From: Scenedesmus sp. ARA3
Taxonomy: Eukaryota; Chlorophyta; Chlorophyceae; Sphaeropleales; Scenedesmaceae
Direction of reading: 5' to 3'
NCBI GenBank assembly: GCA_004335835.1
Contig: RWJK01001334.1
Coordinates: 70,485-115,563, forward strand
Length of the DNA stretch: 45,079 nt
The notes beneath the pieces were generated by a model. It was not told where the DNA came from. It did no database searches and saw only the letters and a program-made list of their open reading frames with translations. The position numbers and the translations under genes are program-made. This document shows, piece by piece, positions 22,301 to 33,783 of this stretch. Position 1 is the stretch's first letter, and each line of letters begins with the position of its first letter.

Positions 22301-25181
22301 GTCGTGCCACTCTGTGTAGCTGCAGCTTGCTGTGGACAGGCACTATATTCCAAAAGCCAATCCGTTAGTCTACATCTCGAAGTACCCTGCTGCTGCCGGC
22401 CCTCTGATCATCAAGCACCGTGACAGCAATCTCCAGATGTGCAACATCAGACGCCCTGCTATGAGCAGATGTATCTACAGCACATTAATGTAGCATAGTT
22501 TCGGCTCTTAGTGCAGTGCACTGCGACGAATGCTCTCACCCTTGATTTCTTCAACGCAGCCAGTTGCTTTCTTGTTTGGCTTCTGGCCAGGAGGGCACTT
22601 TTCGCATGTGCCCAAGGTGCCATCGTTGTATCTGCCAAGTGACCTGCAGCACTGGTTGCACTGAGGTGCATTGCCCTTGCCAGGCGTACAGGCTGCAGCA
22701 GGGCAGTGCAGCAGCGGCAGCAGACACGCACAGGGGCACGTCAGGATGCATGCATGCGCTGTGCAGCGTTGCAAGTGCAGGGTGCCCTTCCCCCTGCCAG
22801 GTTTGCAAGCTGCAGGCACATTGCTGCAGGGACAGCGCTGTCAAGTCCACCTTGCAGTACCAGCAGCACGTGACTAAAATTCACTAAAGTCTGAATGGAT
22901 GCTATGCCACTCACTGGTTGCAACAACGGTGATGTTGCACGCCGCAGCTCCCGCCAAGGATGTGAAGCCAGCCGTGCAGTTTTTGCAAACTCCGCTGCTG
23001 CCGTCCTGGAAAGTCCCTGCCTCGCATGGGGTTTGGCAGTCCGGCAGGCCGCTGAACCCTGCGCGGCACTTTGTGGGCTGGATCTTGGTGCATGCTGAAG
23101 CTTTGGGAGGGGACTCATAGCCTTGATCGCATCTCTCGCAGTATTGCAAGGTGCCAGGGTTGAAGGTGTTTGGGAGGCAAGGCCTTTTGCAGTCGAAGAA
23201 GTCTCCCATGCTGCAAAAGACATTGGAGCGTGCGTTGCAGCGGCAGCAGAGTAACACAAGCAGCAGAGCAGCACAGGATGTCACATGACGGGATTTGCGG
23301 GGTGTAGAATGCAGAACGTCAAAGGATGCCACAAGATGAGTTGCAAGCAATGCGGGCTGCAGGAAGTCACACGACGGTATTGCAGGATGGGATCGCAATT
23401 CAAGTCAACATCATTATTGAAGTATCATTGTCAATGTTACTAAGATGATGATTATTACTGATGAACATATGATTACAAAAGTGAAAGCCATGATGGCGTA
23501 GGTCTGCTGCAGCTCACCCAGCGGGGCACACAGCCAGAGGCGGCACTGCAGGGGCCTCCTCTATTGGTGGGTCAACAGGAGTGCTGCCGCCGCCTGTGCT
23601 GCCGCCGGTACTGCCACCTGTGCTGCCGCCAGGCGTTGGCAGCGGCACTGCAGAGGCCTCCTGTGTTGGCGGGTCAATTGGGGTGCTGCCGCCGCCTGTA
23701 CTGCCGCCTGTACTGCCGCCTGTGCTGCCTCCGCTGCTGCTGCTGCATGCGTTTGGCACCACCTTTGCAAAGTCTGGACTGACCACAAAGGACCGCACGC
23801 CCAACTGATCCTCTCCACCTCGGGTAGCCCAGCCCTTGCCAGGCACAAATATGAAGCCCCAGCATGCTGCATTTGTCTCGCATTTGAGTCTGCAAGCTGT
23901 CTCTGTGTCGCACTCGCCCCACTCAACAGTCTTGGCCATATCTGTTTCTTCAACCAGTGCAGGGTTTGTCGAGGTTCCAACAAGGCCAAGCTCTGCAGCG
24001 GCTACCCAGGGAGCGTCCATAAGGCACCGCGCATAGACGCCTGCCGGCTGCGTCTTGCCCCACACCTTGGTGCTGTTTGGATTGAAGGTTGCAGCTGCAA
24101 TGAGGGAGCTTGGAGGCAGTTTGTAGTACAGCCTTGCAACAGTAGCTTCAGGACCAACTGGCTGCAGCACTGCCTGCTTGCAGGTCTCACCCTCGACCTC
24201 CCACTGTGCAATGCAGCATGAATTATCCGGGCAGCTCTCAATGCACGCCGCTAACGGCTTCGGGCTCGTCACTGTGAAAAGCGACGCATTGATAGCCAGA
24301 CGAGCGCCGGCCGGACTCGGCAGTTGCGCGTAGCGCGGCACGCAGGTTTCAGAGCTGGACAAACCCCTGCTGAAGGTTACCCCGTAGCTGATGTACTTGT
24401 CGCCGGTGGGGTGGTTGAAGGGCGTTTGCGGGCAGGCAGTGCAGCGCAGGGCGCCGCCGGATTGGAAGGTTCCGAAGTCGCAGAGTGCGCAGTCTGCTGG
24501 GTTTTGGGAGTCTGGCTTGCAGGAAGGGATGCCGTAGCCGGCAGCACACACTGCAGTGAAAAGGAGTGATTAATGGATGGCAGGTGGCAGCGGCAGGTCC
24601 AGAAGTGAGGTTATACCCATGTGTTTGTAGCCCCTCCCACAGCAATGTTGATGGAGCACCAGAGCTTGCGGCTGCGTGCAAGCTGATGAACAGCACGCGC
24701 CTGCTGTTGGTGCGTGGGTTCTGGGTGCTGCAGCAGTAGGCGACACACTGCGACCCAACATGCATGTTGTCCCCAACAGCACAGCACAGCACAGCACAGC
24801 ACAGCACAGCACAGCACAGCACAGCACAGCACAGCACAGCACAGCACAGCACAGCACAGCACAGCACAGCACAGCACAGCACAAACCGATGCGCACCCAC
24901 CATCGCATGAAGCTGCCCCCTCAGCAGAGGTGCTCTGTCCAGTAGGGCACTTCTGGCACACAGGGTTGCGAGTGGGGATACCTGGCGCAGTATCGCCGGT
25001 CGAAAAGAACCCTACCGGGCACTTTTGGGCGCCCATCTCAGCACTAGGGTTTGCAGGATCCCATGGGGTGTCGGCTGCTGCTGAGAAGGCACCTAGGCCT
25101 GCAGGAATCTTGCAGTCGTGGATGGATGCCTGGTATATGCCGTTGCCTGCCACATAGTCAGTGATGCGGCCGGGAGGGCCT

Positions 25182-25212
<31 letters not shown>

Positions 25213-27268
25213 CGACAGCAGTGGTGATGACAACTGCAGTGAGGGACAGTACTCCTTGTGCTGTGTGCATGCGTTGGTTGCAAGGGTGCTTCGCAGCATG
25301 CCTGCTTGCCAGATGCTCTGTGTTACGTCCGCCTCAAAGCAGCAGTGCATGTAGCGAGCGACAGTGAACACACTGCCGCTGCTGCTGTTGCAACCCAGGA
25401 TCAAGACTAGCTGGACAATTTCAATTGTGCCAGCTCAGCAGGCATGCAGATTGCATACATTCTGTTGATATGTGTTATAACACAAAATAACAAGCAGCAC
25501 TGCGCCTCACATTGTGTGCAGGGCTCCATGGAGTGCTCTGCAGTGTAGAAGCCGTCAGGGCACTGGTTGGCACCCTCCGAGGTATAGCCAAACCCTGCTG
25601 GGTTTTTGCACTCCTCAAAGCTGCTAGACCCTATCACAGACTGCAGGTTTTTGGTGCAGGCCTTGCAGGGGGAGTTCATGAGGCCGTACGCGACGTCAGT
25701 GACACCTGCATCGGGTCAGTGACGCATGCAAAAGAGCAGAAGCGATCCTGTGAGTCGCAGGCGTTTCACAGCACGTAGTATGCAAACAATGATGAAGAAA
25801 AAACTGGAGAGAGAGATCCGCCTGCTGTGCTCAACCATGATTCCTGTGTGGCATGGCAATCCTCGGAAAACAGGCGCTAGCTCCATGCTGTGCATGCTGA
25901 GGCTTGTTGGGTGTGTAAACTGATGCGTGGTCCGGTGACTGCTGCTGTGGCGCCTGCTCACCATATGTGTTGGCAGGGCACTCATAGCCCCGCCAATACT
26001 CGCCAAAAATACTTCTGGCCAACATTTTTGTTGTCTGGCACCAACACCAACGCCAACACCTACGTCACCATACCCCCCCACAGCTCACCGTATGTGTTGG
26101 CAGGGCACTCATACCCTCTGAATTTGGTGAAGTCAACAGGGTCAAACGTCATGCCCCAGCCAGGCATGATGTCTGCAAGCAACAACAGCAGCAAGTGATC
26201 AGAATAAGCAGTGGAGGCACACGCGACAATGTCGCCTATAATGTCTGGCATGAGCAGCAGCATGGCTTGTGTTTCTGGGCAATGTTAGGAGCGGCACAGC
26301 TGTGCGGGAACTGCATGCATGCCATGTATGTGTTGAACCTCACTACACCTGCCCTGGGTGATGTGTCACTCTGTCACTCTAACAACCTGCTGACGTGTCA
26401 CCTTGTCACTCTAACACCCCCTGCTGACGTGTCACCCCATCACTCCAACGCCCCTGCTGACGTGTCATCCCGTCACTCTAACACCCCTGCTGATGTGTCA
26501 CTCTGCCACTCTGAAACCCCTGCTGACGTGTCACCCCGTCACTCTAAAATCCCTGCTGACTCAGCAGCAAACTCACAGCAGGAGGCACTTGATGCAGGCA
26601 CCCTCCCAGGGTATGGGTCCTTTGCCCTAACAATCGCTCCATCGCCAATTTCATCGTCGTCTCTGTACTCGCTCAGAATCCCGCTGCCGCATGGCTTGCA
26701 AGCTTCCGTGCCGTCCATGCCCTTTGCCTCGCCGAACGAGACCCAGCCGGGGCGATAGTAGCCGACGTTGCTAACGTTCATCGGACATTTCACGAGGGTG
26801 CCGTTGTTGGGGTCTTGGGCGTCGAGTTGCACGTAGTAACCTGGCGGGACGAGGCAGTCGTCGAGCGAGGTGGCGCCGGTGGTTTTGGTGGTGGTGTCAA
26901 AGGGGCACCTGATGGGCAGAGAGCAGCAGGGAAAGGCACAGAAGGTTGAATGTACAGTCATGCACAGGTTGACTTAGTGAAGCACTAAGGCGAATCGCTT
27001 GCATGCATTATGGCTGTTCTGTGCAGCTGCAGTACAGGCACGTTCACGCAGCCGCCGTCACGGCCGTCACATGACACGTGTTACTCTGTTATATGACAAC
27101 ATCAGCTCAGATGAGCTCACCTCCTGCAGGAGAACATGCTGCCTCCAATGCTGTAGTACCCAATCGGGCAGATTTGTGCATCCACAATCTCAGCATCCAT
27201 AGGCAGAGTTGCCATTGGGTCTCCTAGTGTTGCACCTTCCAACATGAAGCCGGCCAGCAAATCTGCAC

Positions 27269-27301
<33 letters not shown>

Positions 27302-28024
27302 GTTACTCACCACGGAACGGCATCCAATCCGTTGATATATCTCCATGTCACTGAATAGGCAAGAAAAGCTTCCTCAAACAGCATCTGCCACAAAATGCAG
27401 CTGAGACTGTAAACCACTCACTGGTGCACTGCGACTTGGATTCGGCTCCTTTGGCCTTTGTCTGCCAGCCGACTGGGCATGACAGGCAGGCAATGGCAGC
27501 GCGATCAGTGACCTTCACATACTGCTCCCGGTACAGGCCCTGCACACACACAGCACACAGTGACGCCAGGGAAAAGCCACGTTAGTATATACTGAAGTGA
27601 TGCGTGTGTTGTGTGCTGCTTGCAGGATACATCGCGTGTGCCACTGCTGCACATCAACCACACTACTGCAGCGTTTTGAATGTCGCAACATGTGCACCAG
27701 ATGTCTGTGATTGCACTCGTCCGGTTGCCTTGCCCTGCCAGCGCAGGATGCTCCAACGCGTCATCTTGCTTGGTGCACTGCTGCCGCTCGGTTGCCCCAC
27801 TACAACAGCACAATGCCTGGCTGCCTCTGTCTGTTGCTGTCTGCGGTACTGCTACACTCGCAACAGCGGCAAATTGCTGCTATTCAGAAACTGCAAGCCC
27901 CACTACGCTGCTGCTGCTGCTGCACACTGCCACACCCCTGCCATGCCAGTGTCAGTGCCGGTGCAAGTGCTGGATACTGCGGCTGCACATGCACCTGCGG
28001 GAACTCCCTCACAACACACTATCA

Positions 28025-28076
<52 letters not shown>

Positions 28077-28658
28077 ACACGCACCTGTGGGCACTCCCTC
28101 ACAACATTGAGCTCCCAGAAGCGACCAGGCGGCACCTGGCACACCTCGTTCCTATCACTCTGCGGCTGCCAATAAGAAGGCGGCTTAGCCAGGCCAGACT
28201 GGCAGGGCAGGCAGCCTTGCAGCCTGTTGGCTGGTGGGGCATATGTATTGCCCTCGCAGCGCACTGCCGGCAGGCCTGGTGCAGGAGGCAGCACGTAGCC
28301 GCCCTGCGCGACTGCAGGCAGCAGGGGAGGAGAGGTGAAAAGCAATGAACACTTGCGCGTCAGATGCACTGTTCTTGCTGCTGCTGCTGCTGCTGCTGCG
28401 GCGGCGGCGGCGGCCGTGCAGGTCCTATGTGTCAGAGGGGAGGTGAGAACGATGATATTATATGCCAGTTAGCCACACTTTCCTTGCTGCTGTTGCTGCT
28501 GCGGTCGACTAGGTCCTGTTCATCGGAGGTTATGCTGCAGTGCTTGGCAGCGTCGACAGCAGCGCCACAGCTGTGTGACGTGAGAGCAGACTGCAGAGAC
28601 AGCATGCACCTTGGCATTGCATAGGGACTGATGGTGTCTGCTGTTTGCTGCTCGCAAA

Positions 28659-28696
<38 letters not shown>

Positions 28697-29799
28697 AACC
28701 TAGCCTCTGCATGAATGCATGAGGATGCAGCACCACCAGCTGGCCACAGCTACTCACTGCAGTCGGAAGACTTTGTAGCGCCCTCCGCCTTAGTGGTCAA
28801 GCCGACACCATCAGGGGCGCAGGGCGCAGCAATGCCGCCGAGTGCAAGCTCCGTAACTGCTGCCGCTGCTGCTGTGCCGCCCGGCTTAAATGTACCTCCT
28901 GGGCAGTAGCTGCCTTTAGGGCACTTCTGGCATGACCTGTTGCTGCCAGATAGTACCTGGTAGGTTCCGGGGGGACACACTGCAGACATAAAAGCATACA
29001 GGAAGATGTTATTTGTTTTGGTTTGTTGTTTGGCAGCGCAGTGCTGTTGTTGACGCTTGCAGGAACTTGTAGTGCAAGTCGCAGCAGCAGTGACATGCGG
29101 GTCGAGCATCGCTGTGGTTTGCTGCTGCTGTTGCTGCTGCTGGTGTTCTTGGCCTTAGCACAACACGCACGGTTTTGTGATACAGTAGAGAGCTCGCTGC
29201 TGCCCCACTTTGTCACGCTGCAGATGCTGCTGCATGTAGTTTGACGCAACAAAGTGGGCCTGCTTGCACTGCTGGCTGACTGCTGCCAAGCTGTTCTGAC
29301 ATGGCAAGTGCTGCAGCTAGCTATGCAACTCACCACACTGCACGACTGACTTGCCATCGCTGCCTTTCACAGGCCTGTAGCCTGTTGCACACAAGGCACA
29401 AGTGGCAGCAAAAGCAGGTCCTTTTGAGTACGTGCTCTCGGTGCTACAAACAGACAGCTGCAAGCAGTTGCCGGACACAAATCTGCAAGCATATGCCAAA
29501 CCTGCGTGCTTTCCTGGTGAATGCAGAGAGGAGCATCAGCTGTTGTGGCACAGGAACGCACAGACATGCTGTACCACACCTGTCATGCAGCGCAGGCAGA
29601 CATACGCCTCCTGGCTGTTCATGATACGTGTGGTGCATCGCCGAGGTGTGCACGCTGGGATTTGAGCTGGACAGCTGACGCCCGACTGCAGCAATTCACG
29701 CCCGTAAGAAGAGCGATTGGCGCTGATGGGGGCAGGCAGCAGCAGCAGCAGCACCACTACTACAGCTGCTGCTGCACCGGCGACCACGCGGCCCCGCAT
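19352..29799 (-). CDS. Secreted cysteine-rich mosaic protein, ephrin-receptor-like modules
   Basis: I reconstruct 18 exons that keep one frame (1,648 residues): 29799-29580, 29501-29334, 28979-28758, 28311-28085, 27539-27422, 27262-27121, 26908-26577, 26172-26089, 25705-25511, 25179-24901, 24550-23518, 23210-22915, 22692-22540, 22134-21811, 21525-21315, 21090-20596, 20204-20156, 19750-19352. Residues 1-29 form a signal peptide (a run of Ala, Val and Leu, then PAPISA). Most exons carry repeats of the type CxxCPxGxx..C, typical of GCC2/GCC3 (ephrin receptor-like) and EGF-like modules, for example CQKCPKGSYCPGG and CEKCPPGQKP. The longest exon (about residues 663-1007) has two PAN/apple-like segments (CRLKCETNAACWGFIF) and a Gly-Ser-Thr-rich linker repeated twice. 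No membrane segment is seen. An extracellular or cell-wall role is inferred. The last frame ends TACGGGTAAGC, which could also be a splice donor, so the C-terminus is tentative. Confidence 0.82.
23541..23735 (-). repeat. In-frame 102-bp tandem repeat, Gly-Ser-Thr/Pro linker
   Basis: Two units with a 102-bp period encode the 34-residue pattern GGSTGGSTGGSTGGGSTP followed by (I/V)DPP and an acidic/Pro tail. They form a flexible linker between the PAN-like part and the next cysteine-rich module. Confidence 0.85.
24776..24880. repeat. ACAGC pentanucleotide repeat, about 21 uninterrupted units
   Basis: A perfect 105-bp run within the intron between the 24550 and 24901 exons of the cysteine-rich gene, starting close to the splice donor at 24900. 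Perfection over this length suggests recent expansion. Confidence 0.95.
26363..26560. repeat. 33-bp minisatellite, about six units
   Basis: GTGTCA recurs at 26363, 26395, 26429, 26462, 26495 and 26528 (spacing 32-34 bp), each within a unit like CTGCTGACGTGTCACCCCGT. The array lies in an intron of the cysteine-rich gene, and its right end reaches about 20 bp from a splice donor. Confidence 0.9.
27274..27300. repeat. CAG run next to a splice acceptor
   Basis: About nine CAG units on the plus strand (CTG on the gene's strand) just upstream of the acceptor of the 27262-27121 exon. CTG runs often serve here as the pre-acceptor tract. Confidence 0.85.
28022..28077. repeat. CTG run, about 17 units, in an intron
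   Basis: A nearly perfect CTG run directly follows the splice donor of the exon ending at 28085. It is flanked on both sides by related 36-bp sequences (27982-28017 and 28072-28107). If the donor were ignored, the frame would read into poly-Gln and then a TGA stop. Confidence 0.9.
28373..28397. repeat. CTG run
   Basis: About eight CTG units followed by CGG units, in the intron between the 28758 and 28311 exons of the cysteine-rich gene. Confidence 0.85.
28662..28696. repeat. CTG run
   Basis: About eleven CTG units in the intron just downstream of the exon that ends at 28758. It is the second CTG tract in this intron. Confidence 0.85.
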
Positions 29800-30616
29800 T
29801 GATAGGAACAACCCAAGCTGTAAAACGCAAATGTAAACGCTTCAAGTGTACGTGCTGGGCAGACTCGCGATGGTGTGAAGTTTCACCGATGCAGCTGAAC
29901 GTGCGTTGCTCAGCACGTTCGTCACAAGAAACACACCTATCGCATTCAGTTGTGAACCAATGAAACAGCACAGCGGACGCGACGATGATCAGATACCATG
30001 GAAACTGGACAGGACCGGCGAGCAATGCCGATCAATACGGACGTATAGTAATGGAAGCCACGCCCAGCTCTTCATCGATACCTGACAACAATAAACCCGA
30101 TCATGTATTTATTAGCCAGCATTTGGGTCCCCAGTGGTGTGTATTTGATGGCCGGTGATTGGCGTTCTTGGGAAGTGCAGTGTGCAGACTGGTGTGCTCT
30201 CGCTGTTGTCGCCGGGCGGTCAAGGCGAGAGCACACCATTCTGCTCACTGCACTTCCCAAGATTGCCGTGCCGGTGCCAGGACCTCGCGGCTCTCTATTC
30301 GGGCTATATCGACGAAAGCCCGCTGTGGCTCAATGGCCATCAGCGCTGCACTCTTGAAGAGTCACAAACAGGCCTGGAGCAACCTTGTGCTGTATCAATG
30401 CAAACTTCACAACAACCATGCAAGCTGTTAGAAACTGTGGCTCTGTGGTCATCAGCAAGCTCTACACGCAGGTGGTCAGCAACCCTCACGCTTGCCTTAC
30501 GTTGCCAACCACGCACCCACAAACACTCCAGTTCAAAGTCAAGCCATGCTGGCATACTACATTTCGTGCTGCCGCGACAAGCAGCAAGGGCTGTGCCAAA
30601 CCATGTCACCTGTGAG
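29800..30616. other. Intergenic between two minus-strand genes, with a long hairpin
   Basis: It holds the promoter of the cysteine-rich gene on the right side of 29799 and the 3' flank of the Gln/Ala-rich gene. The only strong structure is the inverted repeat at 30161-30267. No convincing TATA box or TGTAA is seen on the relevant strand. Confidence 0.5.
30161..30267. ncRNA. Long near-perfect hairpin, candidate small-RNA precursor
   Basis: Arms 30166-30203 and 30225-30262 (38 nt each) pair with only two mismatches around a 21-nt loop. Pairing continues outward through GGCG/TGCC to about 43 bp. Stem length, few mismatches and isolated intergenic position resemble algal miRNA or hairpin-siRNA precursors. 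Alternatives are a short foldback transposon or a chance inverted duplication. Transcription strand is unknown. Confidence 0.45.
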
Positions 30617-30844
30617 TCAGTTGCTAGCAAAGCTACTGGACACACTCTGCAGCGACTCGCTCATGCTTGCCCTGCTGCTGCCTGGTGACAGCAGCTGCGC
30701 CTCATCAAAATCAACTGCACCTTCATGCAGCAGCATGCCCCGGCGAGCAGCGGCAATCTGTGGAGCAACGCTGCTGCCTGCTTGTGCTACCGAAGCAGCT
30801 GCTGGGCCAAACCTAACAAGGGTAGCACTGCGGACCCCAACAGG

Positions 30845-30875
<31 letters not shown>

Positions 30876-33750
30876 AGTGCCGCTGCTGGGCCTGGGTCGG
30901 CCGCCGCCCTGCTGTGCACTGCAATGCGCTGCGCAGCATGCAGCTCCCTGCGCACATCAGTCACTACTGATACAGGCATGCTGCTGCTGCTGCCGTCATC
31001 ACTGCCAAGCGAGCTGCACGATGTGAGCATTGTCACATTGGTGCCCATGCTGCTGCTCAGCTGCTGCTGCTGCTGCTGCTGCCCATGTGGAGCGTCAATA
31101 CCTGCAATGCCACTGTTGATGCCCTGCGCTGCAGCCGCCGCATGTGGCTGCTGCTGCTGCTGGTGCTGGTGCCGCTGCTGCTGCTGCGCCAGCTGCTGCA
31201 GCTTGCGCCGCCTCCTGCTGCTCGCCTCTTCAGCATCCCCAGCCTGCAAACCAGTGCCAGCACCCCCATCCCTGCTGCGCATTACTGCAGCTTGAACTCG
31301 AGCCGCCGTCGCCCCTGCCGCCTCACCCTGCTGCTGCTGCTGCTTGTTGGACGCGCTGGCTGCCAGGTGCTGTCGCAGCACGTCAGCCTGCTGCCGCGCC
31401 GCAGCAGCACCAGCCGCACCACCCGCCAGATAAGCCCTAAAACCTTCCAGCACACTGCCCATACTGCTCATGCTGCTGCTTATGCTGCTGTCCAAGGTAC
31501 TGCCTGAGAAGCTACTACGCAAGTCAGAATTGAAGCCGCTGCCGCTGCTGTTGCTGCTGCTGATGCTGCTCAGCGTTGCTGTTGATGCATCTAACCCCAG
31601 CACATTGTTGAAGCAAGGCGACAGCAGCCGCTGCTGCTGCTGTTGGTGAGGACTAGATCCAGCAGCAGCAGTTGCCACAACAGCACCGTGCGCATTCACG
31701 CGCAGCAGCCTAGGAGAGCTTCGCGTGGTTGCAGCAGCTAGCGGCGCTGCTGACCTGTTCTCCTGACCATGGCCTGCAGTATCCTGTGCTGCTGCTGCTG
31801 CTCGGGTTGACGGCGGCCGCCATAGTTTGACCTGTGGTGATGCAACAGCAGAGCTACTGGCAGATGATTTGCGCCTAGCAGGCAGCTGAGGGCCCTTTTG
31901 TTTTCGGCTGCTGCTGCTGCTGCCGCTGCTGCTGGCTGCACTGCTGACAGCGCCGCTGCTTCTGTGAGCGCTGCTGTGTATGTCAGCTGCAGGGTCGTGC
32001 TTGTCTACCTGGTCCCTGCCCTCGCTGTCTCCTGCATCTACAGGAGCAGCTGCAGCTGCTGCAGCTGCTGCAGTCGTACTTTGCGACAACTCGTGTTGAC
32101 CACTGCTGCTGCTTGCACTCCTCTCAGCGTTCATTCCATCAGGCTGCTGTGTGGCAATGGTGGCAGCTAAGGCAGCACGGGCTGCTGTTGATGCTTGCTG
32201 CTGCCCTGGCAGCTCTGCATACGCCTGCAGCTCGTCTGATAGAACCTCAAGCGCGCTGCTGCTGCTGCTCCTGCTGCTGCTCCTGCTGCTGCCAGTGGCA
32301 GTGCTGCTGCAGTTCGAAGGCAGCTCCTGTGACGAAGTGTGAGGCATGTGTTGCTGACCTGGCTCGTCGAGATGCTGCTGCTGCTCATGTGCCACGTCAT
32401 CCTCGAAGTCAGCTGGGTAGTCAAGTTCAGCTGCTGATGACCCTGCACTCAGCTGCTCAGCAGCAGCAGCTTGCTGTACTGCTCCAGCGCCAGTGGCTTC
32501 CTGCTGCTTCTGCAGCCAAGGAGCTCTCACTCCAGCACTGGCAGCAGAAGCAGCGCCAACCGCCCAACCCTGCTGCTGCTGCTGCTGCTGGCCCTCGGCA
32601 GTACCTGCTGCAGCTGCTTGCAGGGTCTGTTGTGTCCCTGCTGGCTGCATGCAGCTGCTGCCGCTGCTGCTGGTGGTGGTGTCCAGTGAGTCCCTGAAGC
32701 AGTCGGAGCCAGGCAGGGACAGCCTGCAAGGCAGGGCAGCAACATCAAGGATACAATGTGGAGAACATGTGGAGGAAAATGTCAATGGCAGATCTGCAGA
32801 TGCAGGGGCAGCTGTACGCTTGCAGGCATAGATGAGGCAAGCATGCAAGAATAACAGGAAGAAAGACTGCGTCGCAGGTGCGCTGGGTTGGGTTGGGTCA
32901 GGGGCGCTTGCACTGGGAACCATCAACACGTAAGCAGCAGCATATGCTTGAGCAAGTGCTGTTTCATCAAAGGCCTGCAGGTCTGCAACAACGTCAAACA
33001 ACATCACCAAGACGCAGCAGCATGCAGCCTGCAGGTACATTTTGAAATGTTGCAGTACATGTTGGGCAATCACGTGCTGACTCATACCTGGGCTGTTGCG
33101 ACTCAGCTGGTGCCTCCTCATAGAAAAATGCAGCAGTAGATGCAGCAGCAGCGTATGTGCCTACGTCAGCACGCAGAGGCTGTAGCCCCTGCTGCTGCTG
33201 CTGCTGCTGCGGCTGGGAGCCCAACACAGGAGCACCAAAAGTTGCTGCTGCAGGACTATCAGCAGCAGCAGCAACTGGGGCGCCAGCAGCAAAAGCAGCC
33301 AGGCCGTAATTGGGCGTTGGAGATGCAGGCATGCTGCCAGCACTGGCCCAACCTGCTCTGCTGTCTGCAGCTGCTGCTGCCGTCTGCTGCAGCGCATGAC
33401 CATGTTGCTGCTGCTGCTGCTGCTGCTGGAGCTGCTCCACGTGCTGCATGTGCTGCCACATCGACACTGGCAGCAGCACATACGTCTGCTGCTGCTGCTG
33501 GCTGCTGGAGCCGGCACCACTCAGCACCAATGGCTGTCCGCCAACCCCCTGCTGCTGCTGCTGCTGTTGATGCTGTGCAGCGCCTTCAGCCATGTGCATC
33601 ATACCATCACTGCCGCCCAAAGTGACCAGCGCCTGACCTTCCATCTGGCTTGCTGCAGCCTCCTGGCTGTCCACCTGACCCTGATGCTGCTGCTGCTGCT
33701 GCTGCTCGGGCTGTGGCCTTGCTTTGCTGGCGGGTACCTCAAATGCCTCC

Positions 33751-33783
<33 letters not shown>

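Noticed and set aside
24714..25157. Plus-strand frame with a Ser-Thr-Ala-Gln-His repeat
   Set aside because: It is the translation of the ACAGC pentanucleotide array in an intron.
27604..28348. Plus-strand frames with long Leu, Cys or Ala runs
   Set aside because: They are the antisense or shifted reading of CTG repeats and of minus-strand exons of the Cys-rich gene.
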